A DNA stretch of 64,000 nucleotides from Chloroflexota bacterium (GCA_030447525.1 JAUJOR010000015.1:62001-126000), one strand, 5' to 3'. Counted from the first letter of the stretch, positions 1 through 8,523 are shown. The notes: generated by a model from the letters alone, not told the origin. Made by a program: numbers and translations.

Positions 1-222
1 GGGGCGCGCGCCGACGACGTCCTCCCCCGCGTCGAGCAGTACCTGAGCGATGCCTACCTCTCCGGCATGCCCTTTGTGCGGGTAATCCACGGCCGGGGCA
101 CCGGCGTGCTGCGTCAGATCATCCGCGACCACTTGAAAGCCAGCCCGCTGGTGCAGAGCTACGAGTCTGCCGGGGCGAGCGACGGGGGCGAGGGCGCCAC
201 CCTGGTCAAGCTCGCCGTCTGA
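1..222 (+). CDS. mutS2: MutS2 C-terminal fragment (Smr domain)
   Basis: Open from the first base to a TGA at 220-222, so only the last 73 residues are present. They match the Smr nuclease/DNA-binding domain that ends MutS2: an opening ARADDVLPRVEQYLSDA helix, then VRVIHGRGTGVLR, which carries the diagnostic HGxGxG loop. MutS2 binds branched DNA or collided ribosomes rather than acting in classical mismatch repair. A free-standing Smr protein cannot be excluded because the ATPase part lies outside the window. The next gene is convergent, 20 bp away. Confidence 0.8.
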   Translation, partial: GARADDVLPRVEQYLSDAYLSGMPFVRVIHGRGTGVLRQIIRDHLKASPLVQSYESAGASDGGEGATLVKLAV

Positions 223-241
223 GGGGCCGAGCCACCCCTCG

Positions 242-478
242 TTACACCATAAGGTCGAAGCGAGGCCGGTCCGGCTGGCCGGTCAACCGGCGCATGAGCC
301 TTTTCAAGGCCCTGATGCGGTCGGGGCGGAGCTCGAACCCCAGCGCCGAGCCAAGGACGAGACCGCAGGCGCTCCCTACGAGCACGCCTACTAGAAAGAA
401 GTGGTTGCTCCCTGTGCCCTCGGCCTTCACCCCCGGTATGCCTCCGACACGTTCAGTGGGGAGCACCGAGTATGCCAT
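242..478 (-). CDS. small single-pass membrane protein, hypothetical (YtxH-like shape)
   Basis: 78 residues with one hydrophobic glycine-rich segment at about residues 27-48 (FFLVGVLVGSACGLVLGSAL), followed by a basic, arginine-rich tail. That is the general shape of YtxH-type small envelope proteins. It lies 61 bp downstream of rsfS on the same strand and is probably the last gene of the xseA-xseB-nadD-rsfS operon. No catalytic motif and no clear ribosome binding site are visible, so both start and function are tentative. Confidence 0.45.
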   Translation of the reverse strand: MAYSVLPTERVGGIPGVKAEGTGSNHFFLVGVLVGSACGLVLGSALGFELRPDRIRALKRLMRRLTGQPDRPRFDLMV

Positions 479-539
479 TCGCCGGCCGGGTGGTCGCCCA
501 CAGCATGCTCTCTCAGGGGTACTCTCTACGCCGTCCGGT

Positions 540-1046
540 CTACTGCATGCGCAGGAGAGTCGCCGCCTCGCTCCAGAGACGCTCTAGCCGGTAGAACTCG
601 CGCATCTGCGGGGAGAAGACGTGTACCACGACGCTCCCATAGTCTAAGAGCACCCATCCGGCCTGCTCCTGCTGCGAGCGCCCCCGATGCCGGGGGTCGA
701 GGCCCCACTGCTCGTCTATGCCGTCCTGGATGCCTCGGCTTATGGCGCGGATCTGGCGCTCGTTGTCGCCGGTGCAAATAACGAAGTAGTCGGCGATGAT
801 GGACAGCTTACGGATATCCATCAGCAGGATATCGGCGGCGCCTTTATCCGAGGCGAACTGGACGGCGTCTTTGGCCACGGCCAACGGATCGGGCTCAGCC
901 GCAGATGGACTGGCCGGCTCGCCCGCCGGCGTCTCCGCGGTTAGGTCAGGTTGGTCCAGCCTCGCCCCATCGCCTCGCCGTCCGTCAAGCGAGTCGGTGG
1001 ACGACGCCAGGGACTCCGCTTCCGGTTCCGGCAGAAGTTGGGCCAT
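540..1046 (-). CDS. rsfS: ribosomal silencing factor RsfS (YbeB/Iojap family)
   Basis: 168 residues. Residues from about 53 on give the RsfS fold: VAKDAVQFASDKGAADILLMDI, then ADYFVICTGDNERQIRAI and a C-terminal GWVLLDYGSVVVHVFSPQ segment. RsfS binds L14 on the 50S subunit and blocks subunit joining when nutrients are scarce. The first 50 or so residues are a low-complexity acidic/alanine extension longer than usual for the family (about 110-130 aa). It follows nadD, the classic nadD-rsfS pairing. A TATACT box 13 nt before the ATG could give it its own promoter. Confidence 0.9.
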   Translation of the reverse strand: MAQLLPEPEAESLASSTDSLDGRRGDGARLDQPDLTAETPAGEPASPSAAEPDPLAVAKDAVQFASDKGAADILLMDIRKLSIIADYFVICTGDNERQIRAISRGIQDGIDEQWGLDPRHRGRSQQEQAGWVLLDYGSVVVHVFSPQMREFYRLERLWSEAATLLRMQ

Positions 1047-1059
1047 GTCTTCCCCGGAC

Positions 1060-1069
1060 AGTATAGCAA
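1060..1069 (-). promoter_or_regulatory. extended -10 promoter element for rsfS
   Basis: On the minus strand TTGC is followed directly by TATACT (TATACT occupies 1060-1065), 13 nt before the rsfS start. The same TTGC-TATNNT form recurs before other genes in this window. No convincing -35 hexamer is seen. Confidence 0.45.
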
Positions 1070-1074
1070 CGGGA

Positions 1075-1710
1075 TCAGGGCTCAGCCTTGTTGTACAAGC
1101 GGCGCTCGCGGATATATCGCTCTACACCCTGCGGCAGCAAGTAGCGCACCGGCTCTCCCGTTCCGATCCGCCGGCGAATGTCGGTGGACGAGATCCCGAG
1201 CTCTGGCATAGGTTGCATCAGGATACGTCCCGTCCGCGCACCGAGCCGGGCGGCAAATGGCGGTGGCACGGCCAGCTCGTACCCTGGACGGGAGACGACG
1301 ATCAGCCGGCACTGGTCGAGGACGCGTTCGGGCTCGCGCCATTCGAGGAAGTCTTGCAGGGCGTCGATGCCTAGGATGAGGTAGAGGTCGGCGCCTTCGA
1401 AGCGCTGCCCCAGGAGGCCGAGCGTGTCTGCCATGTACGAAGGGGGCGGGCGATCGACCTCTACCGTGCTCATTTCAAGGAGGGGATTTTCGGCCGCGGC
1501 CAGTCGGGACATGGCGACGCGCTCCCTCGCCGGCACGGCGGCTCGCCCTTTCAAGGGCGAGCGGCGGGCCGGGACGAGCAAGACCCGCTCCAACCGAAAG
1601 GCGGACGCCGCAACCTCGGCGGTGAAGAGGTGGGCGTGGTGGATGGGGTCGAATGTCCCTCCCAGGACGCCGATGCGCCGTCCCGGCCGCCCGCCGTCGG
1701 ACGCGCCCAC
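1075..1710 (-). CDS. nadD: nicotinate-nucleotide adenylyltransferase NadD
   Basis: 211 residues, normal family length. It transfers AMP from ATP to nicotinate mononucleotide, giving deamido-NAD, in the cytoplasm. The nucleotidyltransferase signature GGTFDPIHHAHL is at residues 17-28 and the second ATP-binding motif ISSTDIRRR near residue 173. It begins 5 bp after the xseB stop and precedes rsfS, so it is co-transcribed. With nadB and nadC at 34-37 kb, this window holds three de novo NAD synthesis genes; nadA and nadE are not present. Confidence 0.95.
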   Translation of the reverse strand: MGASDGGRPGRRIGVLGGTFDPIHHAHLFTAEVAASAFRLERVLLVPARRSPLKGRAAVPARERVAMSRLAAAENPLLEMSTVEVDRPPPSYMADTLGLLGQRFEGADLYLILGIDALQDFLEWREPERVLDQCRLIVVSRPGYELAVPPPFAARLGARTGRILMQPMPELGISSTDIRRRIGTGEPVRYLLPQGVERYIRERRLYNKAEP

Positions 1711-1715
1711 CCCCG

Positions 1716-2045
1716 CTACGGCGTGTCGGCCGCCGGGTCAGACGGGGCGCCGCGCCCGCCGAGAGATGGCCCGGGGGCGGGTTCTTCGACCTCCAGCGGT
1801 GCCACGGGGATCTCGGTCAACTTGAGCTGCGCCGCGCCCAGACGGCGACGGCATTCCCCGGCCAGGGCCACACCACGCTCGTAGAGGGCCAACGCCTCCT
1901 CCAGCCCTAAGGCCTCATCCCCTTCCAAGCTGGTGACGATCGCTTCCAGGCGCTCCATGGCCTGGCCGAAGGTGTCCCCGGCCGTCGCGCCGGCCGGCCC
2001 ATTTGGGTCCCTGGCATCGCTCCCGTTTACCGTCGTTCCGCTCAT
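1716..2045 (-). CDS. xseB: exodeoxyribonuclease VII small subunit
   Basis: 109 residues. The conserved core TFGQAMERLEAIVTSLEGDE, then LEEALALYERGVAL and CRRRLGAAQLKL, is the short helical XseB fold that binds several copies per XseA. N- and C-terminal ends are proline/alanine-rich extensions beyond the usual 60-80 residues. It sits 34 bp after xseA and 5 bp before nadD in the same operon. Confidence 0.92.
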   Translation of the reverse strand: MSGTTVNGSDARDPNGPAGATAGDTFGQAMERLEAIVTSLEGDEALGLEEALALYERGVALAGECRRRLGAAQLKLTEIPVAPLEVEEPAPGPSLGGRGAPSDPAADTP

Positions 2046-2079
2046 CGTCGTCGTGGCCCTATCTCTGGGTGGCCCTGGC

Positions 2080-3318
2080 TCAGCGTGGCGCCGTCTGGGG
2101 CTGGAACAGGGTTTCCTCGCCGCCCCTGCGTGTCTCGTTGGGCTGCGTCTCGCCGGCCCGCGTCCCGCCGGCGCGTGTCACCGTGGCCGTGAGCGATCCG
2201 TCGGCCAGGTCGATGCTAATCTCACCCCCAGGGGCCAGCTGGGATGCGTGGCGCACGACGGCGCCCCCGGCCGCCTCACGCACCACGGCGTAGCCCCGCG
2301 AAAGGACGTGGAGGGGGCTCAAGGCACGCAGCTTGCCCTCGGCAGACGCCAGGCGTCCGGCGGCGCCGGCCAGGCGGGATGCCGTTGCCCGGCGCAGCCG
2401 GTCATCCAGGTCAGCGAGGTCAGTTTGCGCCACCCACAACTGCCCCTTGAGGGCCCGTTCCGCGCGCTGCTGGAGGGCGTCGAGCTGCCCCGTCAAGGCC
2501 GCTCCGTCCGGAACCATCAGCTCGCCGGCGGCGGATGGCGTCGGGGCGCGCCGGTCGGCCACGAAGTCGGCGATGGTGAAGTCCGTCTCATGGCCGACGG
2601 CGCTGACCACGGGGGCGGAGCAGGCCGCGATTGCCCGTGCCACGGCCTCGTGATTGAACGCCCATAGATCCTCGATCGACCCCCCACCACGAGCCAGGAC
2701 GACGACGTCCACGCCGGCGCCGTCCAGGGCCTGCAGGCTGGCCACCACCGCCCGTACAGCCTCCACCCCCTGCACCTGGCAGGGGGCCAGGACGAGCTCG
2801 GCGAGAGGGAAGCGCCGGCCGATGACCTGGCGCAGGTCGTGCAGCACGGCCCCATGGGCCGACGTGGCGACGCCGATGCGCCGTGGCCAGCGGGGCAGCG
2901 GGCGTTTTCGCTCCTGGGCGAACAGCCCCTCCGCCTCCAGGCGGGTCTTTAGCTCCTCGAACTGGAGGTACAGCTCGCCCGCGCCCAGCCGGCGATGGTC
3001 GACCACGTAGAGCTGGTAGACCCCGCTGGCTTCGTAGACGGAGACCGACCCGCGGACGAGATACTGATGGCCGTTCTCCAGGCGCTCCAGCCCCCGCGCT
3101 TTCTGCCGGAAGAGGACGCACCGCATCTGGCTGAGACCGTCGCGCAGGGTGAAGTAGGTGTGCCCCGAGGCGTAGGTGCGGGCGTCCGAGACTTCGCCTC
3201 GCACCCACAGATCGCCGAGGGTGGAGTCGTCGTCGAGCAGCTCCTTGACGTGGGCCGTGGCCTCGCTAACGCTCAGTGTGAGGGGACCCCAGGGATGCAG
3301 GGCGAGGAGATCGATCAT
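2080..3318 (-). CDS. xseA: exodeoxyribonuclease VII large subunit
   Basis: 412 residues from the chosen ATG at 3318; a longer in-frame reading to 3429 would run across the divergent promoter and into the next gene. It has the N-terminal OB fold (LWVRGEVSDARTYASGHTYF) followed by the nuclease domain with RIGVATSAHGAVLHDLRQVI, the DVVVLARGGGSIEDLWAFN motif and SAVGHETDFTIADFVADRRA, all diagnostic for XseA. Exo VII degrades single-stranded DNA bidirectionally to oligonucleotides. It is the first gene of the minus-strand operon and divergent from the deacetylase gene. Confidence 0.95.
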   Translation of the reverse strand: MIDLLALHPWGPLTLSVSEATAHVKELLDDDSTLGDLWVRGEVSDARTYASGHTYFTLRDGLSQMRCVLFRQKARGLERLENGHQYLVRGSVSVYEASGVYQLYVVDHRRLGAGELYLQFEELKTRLEAEGLFAQERKRPLPRWPRRIGVATSAHGAVLHDLRQVIGRRFPLAELVLAPCQVQGVEAVRAVVASLQALDGAGVDVVVLARGGGSIEDLWAFNHEAVARAIAACSAPVVSAVGHETDFTIADFVADRRAPTPSAAGELMVPDGAALTGQLDALQQRAERALKGQLWVAQTDLADLDDRLRRATASRLAGAAGRLASAEGKLRALSPLHVLSRGYAVVREAAGGAVVRHASQLAPGGEISIDLADGSLTATVTRAGGTRAGETQPNETRRGGEETLFQPQTAPR

Positions 3319-3346
3319 CAAGCGTTGTCCGGGTGGGCGTCGTCCG

Positions 3347-3353
3347 TATGATA
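3347..3353. promoter_or_regulatory. overlapping divergent -10 boxes (xseA / deacetylase)
   Basis: The heptamer TATGATA reads TATGAT on the plus strand (3347-3352) and TATCAT on the minus strand (3353-3348). It lies midway in the 53-bp gap between two divergent start codons (3318 and 3372), so one A/T-rich site may serve both directions. No matching -35 hexamers were found. Confidence 0.4.
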
Positions 3354-3371
3354 GGAGATGGGGCGCCTTGA

Positions 3372-4547
3372 ATGGCCGGTCGCACCGTCCTGACCTACCA
3401 TCCCCTGTATAACGGACGGGGCTTCTCACCCGTGCAGCGCTCCTGGGGACGCTATCGCGTCGCCTTGAGCCTCTTCGACGACCTGGGTCTGTTCAAGACC
3501 CTGGGGCAGGTCCAGCAACGCCCTGCGGGGCTAGAAGACCTCTTCCCGGTGCATACCGCGGCCTACGTCGAATACGTCCGCCGGCGAGATGCGCAGGGCA
3601 GCGGCTACCTCGACCAACGCGACACGGCTGCCTGGACGGGCGTGTTCGAGCGCACGCTGGTTGCCGTCGGGGGGACGTTAGAGGCGGTGGCGCTCGTCGG
3701 CAGCGGGGCGGCGGCTCACGTCTTCAACCCTGGAGGCGGGCTCCACCACGCCCATCGCGACCGTGCCGCCGGCTTCTGCATCTTCAACGATGTGGCTTTG
3801 GCGGTGCATCGACTGCGGGAGGACTACGGCCTGGGTCGCGTCGCTGTCGTAGACGTGGACGGACATCACGGCGACGGGACGCAGGAGCTGCTCTACGACC
3901 AGCCGGTGCTGAAGCTCTCCCTGCACCAGTACGATGGGCGGTTCTTCCCCGGCACGGGTGGCGTGGACGAGGTCGGTTGGGGGCACGGCTACGGCTACTC
4001 GGTCAACGTCGGCCTGCCCCGCCACCTCGGAGACGCCGGGTACGTGCCGGCGTTCCAGGCCGTCGTCCCCCGCGCCTTGCGCGCCTACCGTCCGCAGGTC
4101 ATCCTGCTCAACTTCGGGGTCGACGGCCACTTCGCCGACCCGCTGGTACGCCTGTGGCTCAGCACGGCCACCTACCGCATGGTGGCGGCGACGATGCACG
4201 ACCTGGCGCATGAGCTGTGCGCCGGGCGCTTGATCGTCTTCGGCAGTGGGGGCTACGACCCGCAGCACGTTGCCCGGTGCTGGGCGACGTTGCTGGCCAC
4301 GCTCACCGGCCATCTCCCCCCGCTGACGTCACAGGACTCAGGTTATCGCTCACCCATGCCGGGTGACGACGGCCAGCAGTCTGGGGCTTCGGACGCAGGC
4401 CGAGAGAGGAGCGACTTCCTGTGGCCGGGACGCTTCGCCGTCCTGGAAGACCGGGGCGGCCCCGTTCCGGCGCCGGAGGCCCTGGCCGCGGCGCGGGCCA
4501 GCGCCGCGCGCGTCACGTCGCGAGTCCTCCCGCTCATCGAGCCGTGA
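3372..4547 (+). CDS. AcuC-like histone deacetylase family protein
   Basis: 391 residues. A Zn-dependent arginase/deacetylase-fold enzyme that removes acetyl groups from lysine or from acetylpolyamines. Visible active-site pieces: the histidine pair in NPGGGLHHAH (about 117-126), the metal site in VVDVDGHHGDGTQE (about 161-174), the third ligand region NFGVDGHFADPL, and the transition-state tyrosine in GSGGYDPQHVARCW. The Asp-x-His ligand pair is DGH instead of the usual DVH. Length fits AcuC/HdaH-type proteins. No acs or acuA gene is nearby, so the substrate is unknown. Confidence 0.88.
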   Translation: MAGRTVLTYHPLYNGRGFSPVQRSWGRYRVALSLFDDLGLFKTLGQVQQRPAGLEDLFPVHTAAYVEYVRRRDAQGSGYLDQRDTAAWTGVFERTLVAVGGTLEAVALVGSGAAAHVFNPGGGLHHAHRDRAAGFCIFNDVALAVHRLREDYGLGRVAVVDVDGHHGDGTQELLYDQPVLKLSLHQYDGRFFPGTGGVDEVGWGHGYGYSVNVGLPRHLGDAGYVPAFQAVVPRALRAYRPQVILLNFGVDGHFADPLVRLWLSTATYRMVAATMHDLAHELCAGRLIVFGSGGYDPQHVARCWATLLATLTGHLPPLTSQDSGYRSPMPGDDGQQSGASDAGRERSDFLWPGRFAVLEDRGGPVPAPEALAAARASAARVTSRVLPLIEP

Positions 4548-4701
4548 TGGCGTACCATTACCCCGCCGGGGCGGCACGGACGGGCGCACTGGCCGGCGCC
4601 TGGATCCACTCAATGTTCCAGCGGGAGACCGCAGACGTGGCCTCAATGAGGAACCTGTGCAGTGATCTGTAGTGCGCCAGCGCACGGTACAAGAGCGAGC
4701 G

Positions 4702-4860
4702 ATGTTTGACTGGTACAACCGACCAGGCCGGCGGGGCGTGCCCCGCACACGGACTGTGATCTTGATCATGATCGCCGGTGGCCTGGCGGTGGGCATTCTC
4801 TTTACCCTGCTGTACACCCTGCTGGCCCCATACGTCTTTATCCGAGTACCGGGACAATGA
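4702..4860 (+). CDS. 52-aa single-pass membrane protein, hypothetical
   Basis: Begins MFDWYNRP after a purine-rich stretch and contains one clear membrane segment (VILIMIAGGLAVGILFTLLY) flanked by arginines on the N-terminal side. Its TGA overlaps the ATG of the following lipoprotein gene (ATGA at 4857-4860), so the two are translationally coupled. I do not recognise the family. A longer reading from 4672 is possible but less likely. Confidence 0.55.
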   Translation: MFDWYNRPGRRGVPRTRTVILIMIAGGLAVGILFTLLYTLLAPYVFIRVPGQ

Positions 4861-5108
4861 GGCGTCCGGTGGCGCGCCGGTGGCCCGGCCGGCCCTGGGT
4901 CAGGCTGGTGCCGACCCTCGTCCTGGTAGTCCTGCTGGCCGGCTGTGGCGACACCGGGCCGTCGAGTACGACCAACACCCAGGGAGGGGCCGGACGCGCC
5001 CCGGGAGCGCCACCGGCGGATCGCTCTCAGGGGGACCGGGCCCCGGCGAGCGGGCAGCAGACGGCCACCGGTACGACCCCCACGGCCGCCCCCACGGCAG
5101 CCCGCTAG
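4857..5108 (+). CDS. small lipoprotein, hypothetical
   Basis: 83 residues: arginine-rich n-region, hydrophobic core LVPTLVLVVLLAGC with lipobox LAGC (Cys about 30), then a Ser/Thr/Pro/Ala-rich disordered tail of about 50 residues with no domain. Expected to be lipidated by the Lgt encoded at 50 kb and anchored outside the membrane. Start overlaps the preceding small membrane protein by 4 bp, so the pair probably acts together at the cell surface. Confidence 0.6.
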   Translation: MRRPVARRWPGRPWVRLVPTLVLVVLLAGCGDTGPSSTTNTQGGAGRAPGAPPADRSQGDRAPASGQQTATGTTPTAAPTAAR

Positions 5109-5122
5109 CCAGAGGCTGCCGT

Positions 5123-5149
5123 CCCAAGAGGGGGGTCCCACCCCTTGGG
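5123..5149. terminator. hairpin between convergent genes
   Basis: CCCAAG/CTTGGG arms extended by G/C pairs form a strong stem in the gap between the plus-strand lipoprotein gene and the minus-strand regulator. There is no long T-run. It is followed by a 14-bp direct repeat (GGGAGCTGAGACTT at 5147-5160 and 5168-5181). Confidence 0.5.
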
Positions 5150-5180
5150 AGCTGAGACTTCCCTCCCGGGAGCTGAGACT

Positions 5181-5888
5181 TCAGGCCGCCTCGCCGGAGT
5201 CGCGTCCGAGCTTGATCGACTCCAGCTTGAGCCAGCGATGCCGCAGGGCGATGACCACGGCCTCGGTGCGGTCGCCGACCCCCAGTTTGCGCAGCACGGC
5301 GGTGAGATGGTTCTTGACCGTCTGGTCGGAGATGCCACAGCGCTGGCCGATCTCCTTGTTGGAGCAGCCCTCGGCGACGCCGGCCACGATCTCCATCTCC
5401 CGATCAGAGAGGGGGCAGGCTATCTCCGTCTCCGCCGGCATCTCCTGCGGGGCCATGCCCGGCTGAGCCATGATCCGCCGCGACGGGCCGGTGCCGGTGA
5501 CGTCGCTCATGTGGATGACGCATTCGCCGGCAGCCGCCTGGCGCACCATGGTCACGAGCGTTGCCCCATCGATCGTGCGCGGCCGGAGGGCGCAGGCCCC
5601 TACTTTGAGGGCGAAGAAAAGGTCTTCCTCGGCCACGTGGTCGAGCAGGACAACCAGCCCTGAGTGGGGCAGATCACGACGCAAGGCGGCTGCGAAAACG
5701 TCCCAGCCACCGCCCAGTTCGCCCAGCACGACGACGTCCGGCGTACTCTCGACGACCCGTCGGGGGGCGCCGTCGTCGTTCTCCGTCTCCCCGACGATCT
5801 CTACGTTTGGCACGGCCGCCAGCGTGGCTCGTACCCCGCGGCGGAACAGGCGCTGGTCGTCTACCAGCATCACCCGCATCTGACTCAT
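5181..5888 (-). CDS. NarL/LuxR-type response regulator with degenerate receiver
   Basis: 235 residues from the ATG at 5888; upstream in-frame starts exist at 5927 and 5996. The N-terminal receiver begins MRVMLVDDQRLFRRGVRATL with the acidic pair, but the phosphorylation-site strand reads VVVLGELGGG, with Gly where the aspartate should be. The conserved Ser/Thr and Lys strands (VVLLDH, CALRPRT) are also non-canonical. The C-terminal LuxR helix-turn-helix is intact (LSDREMEIVAGVAEGCSNKE, then DQTVKNHLTAVLRKLG). It is therefore probably a DNA-binding regulator not controlled by ordinary Asp phosphorylation. No histidine kinase is adjacent. Confidence 0.85.
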   Translation of the reverse strand: MSQMRVMLVDDQRLFRRGVRATLAAVPNVEIVGETENDDGAPRRVVESTPDVVVLGELGGGWDVFAAALRRDLPHSGLVVLLDHVAEEDLFFALKVGACALRPRTIDGATLVTMVRQAAAGECVIHMSDVTGTGPSRRIMAQPGMAPQEMPAETEIACPLSDREMEIVAGVAEGCSNKEIGQRCGISDQTVKNHLTAVLRKLGVGDRTEAVVIALRHRWLKLESIKLGRDSGEAA

Positions 5889-6048
5889 CTCGTCGCTTGC
5901 CCGCCCCGGCGCAGCAGTCACTTCCATGACGGCCGGCGACGGCCGGCACGATTGCCGGGGATGGGGCTCGCCGTTGCCTTTCCCGCGCACGATCACGTTG
6001 TGTGCAGCACGTCGAGCAGGCCCCAGATGGAACTAGACTAGCAGCTGG

Positions 6049-6058
6049 AGTATAGCAA
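6049..6058 (-). promoter_or_regulatory. extended -10 promoter element for the response regulator
   Basis: Minus-strand TTGC followed by TATACT (6049-6054), just after the intended stop of ispG at 6063. It gives the regulator its own promoter with a leader of about 150 nt if translation starts at 5888. Confidence 0.45.
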
Positions 6059-6062
6059 GGGC

Positions 6063-8415
6063 TCAGCCCGTGGGGGCAACGTCCAGGGGGGCAGCGTCCA
6101 GGGGGGCAGCGTCCATCGGGCCATAGGCTGGCGGGTCGGCCCACTTCCCGTGGCGACGGATCAGGTCTATCAACCGATCGCTGGCTACGTCCGCCGGCAG
6201 GCCCTTCTCGACGCACTCCTTGCCGACGTAGAGGTTCACCCTGCCCGGCGCCCCGCCGACGTAGCCGAAGTCGGCTGCCGACGTAGAGGTTCACCCTGCC
6301 CGGCGCCCCGCCGACGTAGCCGAAGTCGGCATCGGCCATCTCTCCCGGCCCGTTGACGATACACCCCATGATGGCGATCTTCACCCCCTTGAGGTGCCCT
6401 GTCCGGTCCTGGATGCGCTCCGTCGTTTCCTGTAGGTCGAAGAGCGTTCGGCCGCAGGATGGGCAGGCGACGAACTCCGTCTTGGACAGGCGGACGCCGG
6501 CCCCCTGCAGGATGTTGAAGGCCAGCCGGGCGCGGGACGCATCGTCGAGCAGACCCTCCGCCGGGGCACTCCCCGCGCTCGGCCCCTGCCCACGCTGTCC
6601 GGTGCCTCCCATAATCTGAATGGAATCCCCGATGCCGTCGCACAGGAGCGCCCCCAGGAGCACGGCGGCCCGCAGCAGGACATCGCTTGCGTCACCCGCC
6701 GGCCAGGCGATGAGGTGCAAGGGATACGGCGTACCGGCTTCGGCGAGGTGCGTCGCCAGCAGGCGGTACGTGCGCAGGGCCAGGTCAGTCTGATGCGTGC
6801 TCACCGCCAGGGCCACGTCCAGGCACCCGGCGGCGACTGCCCCAGACGCCGCCGTGAGGAGACGCGCTACGGCAAGATCGGCCGCCGCGGCCGTGTCCTG
6901 CCCCTGGGGCGTGACTTCCAGGAGCACCGGCCGGCGGGCTCGAGCAATGATGGCCAGGGACGCGTCCAGCTCCCCCGGCCCTGCGGGGAGGTGCTCCCCC
7001 GCAGGGGCGCCCACTCCCGAGGCGTCCTCGCCCACGTTAATCGATACCACATCGGCATGGCGCGCCACAGCCGCGAGAACAAGGGCACCGGGCGGGACAG
7101 ACACCACCAGGGGGAGGTCGGCCTGCGCGTCTGCCAGCGCCCCCCGCAGGGCGGCGAGGGCGCGGGCGTCTGCCTCAGTGCGCACTGTAACCGAGAGGGC
7201 GTCCGGTCGAGCCTTGACCAGCCCATCGGCCGCCGCCAGGGCCAGGGACCGTTCGACCGCCCCAGGCACGGTGCCGAGCTCTCCCTCCAGGGGGTGGACG
7301 ACCGTTATGGGTTGCCCCCCGCCAATGGCCCCCTGTCCCAGGGCCACGGCGCGCGACGGCCGTCGGCTGTACTCGTAAGGGTTCCGTCCATCAGGCAGGA
7401 CGGTAGTAGCGGAAGTCCCGCCGGCCCGGTCTGTCCGGTCGGCATCCTGGGGCGATGCGTCTCGCCCCGTGGCCGGCGGCCTCGGCGCTGAGATGCCAGA
7501 CTCGGGAGGCGAGACCTGCGCCTTGTGGTAGGGTCGGACGAGGGCGAAGGCCACCGGGATTTCGTACTCCGGGTCTTCGGTCAAGGAAACGCGGATGGTG
7601 TCGCCAATGCCGTCCTCGAGCAGGCTCCCGATGCCGATGGCGCTCTTGATCCGGCCGTCCTCACCGTTACCGGCCTCGGTGACGCCGAGGTGGAAAGGAT
7701 AATCCAGCCCCAGCTCGTCCAAGCGCGCGGCGAGCAGCCGGTAGGCCTGGATCATCACCTTGGGGTTAGACGCCTTCATGGAGAAGATGATGTCGTGGTA
7801 GCCGTACTTGCCGCAGATGTGGGCGAATTCCAGGGCCGATTCGACCATCCCCAAGGGGGTATCGCCGAAGCGGTTCATGATTCGGTCGGAGAGCGAGCCG
7901 TGATTCGTCCCGATGCGCATGGCGATGCCCCGGGCCTTGCACTTCTCCACCAGGGGGGCGAAGCGCTCCTCGATACGGCTCAGCTCCGCCAGGTACTCCG
8001 TATCCGAGTATTCCCGCACGGCGAAGCGCTTGCTGTCAGCAAAGTTGCCGGGGTTGATGCGCACCTTCTCCACGTGGTCGGCGGCGGCCATAGCCGCTGC
8101 CGGACTGAAGTGGATATCGGCCACCAGAGGGACGGTGATCCCCTTGCCGCGCAGGGCGCGGCGGATGGGCCCCAGGTTACGGGCGTCTTCCACCGTAGGG
8201 GCGGTGATGCGCACAATCTCACATCCGGCTTGCACCAGCCGGATGGTCTGGGCCACCGTGGCGTCGGTGTCCATCGTGTCCGTCGTAGTCATGGACTGGA
8301 CGCGAATGGGATGTGCCCCCCCTATACCGACGTCCCCGACGGGGACGTCGCGGGTCATCCGCCGGCGATAGCGGTAGGGATCGGCGACATAGCCAGGGGG
8401 CAAGGCGAGGCTCAT
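6063..8415 (-). CDS. ispG: IspG (GcpE), large three-domain form, C-terminus frameshifted by a 55-bp duplication
   Basis: 4-hydroxy-3-methylbut-2-enyl diphosphate synthase of the MEP pathway. The N-terminal TIM barrel (about 1-300) has the family opening PIRVQSMTTTDTMDTDAT. Then comes a second barrel-like insert (about 345-625) resembling the A* domain of plant, Chlamydia and Bacteroidetes IspG. Last is the [4Fe-4S] domain with CPSC, the third Cys in IMGCIVNGPGE and the catalytic Glu. An exact 55-bp tandem duplication (6221-6330) shifts the frame after NLYVG. The literal frame then runs on as low-complexity sequence to 5674, through the regulator gene. With one copy removed the frame restores KECVEKGLPADVASDRLIDL and stops at 6063 (765 aa). 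Confidence 0.9.
6221..6330. repeat. exact 55-bp tandem duplication inside ispG
   Basis: Bases 6221-6275 and 6276-6330 are identical, beginning TGCCGACGTAGAGG and ending GAAGTCGGC. 55 is not a multiple of three, so the duplication breaks the ispG reading frame. The length also equals a common short-read assembly k-mer, so an assembly join error is a real alternative to a true mutation. Confidence 0.97.
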
Positions 8416-8449
8416 GACTTCAGACGTGAGACTTCGAGACCCCCAAGGG

Positions 8450-8523
8450 TACCGCCAGCGGGATTCGAACCCGCGATCTTCACCTTGAAAGGGTGATGTC
8501 CTGGGCCTCTAGACGATGGCGGC
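8450..8523 (-). tRNA. tRNA-Glu (anticodon UUC)
   Basis: On the minus strand it begins GCCGCCATCGTCTAGAGG, typical of tRNA-Glu. The anticodon loop is CTTTCAA with UUC, and the T arm is CGGGTTCGAATCCCG. The acceptor closes with TGGCGGT; CCA is not encoded. It lies between ispG and rnpB. Confidence 0.93.

Noticed and set aside
5674..8415. 913-codon open frame read as one long IspG fusion protein
   Set aside because: The part after the 55-bp duplication is Arg/Pro-rich low-complexity sequence in the wrong frame and runs through the regulator gene. Removing one repeat restores the expected IspG C-terminus.
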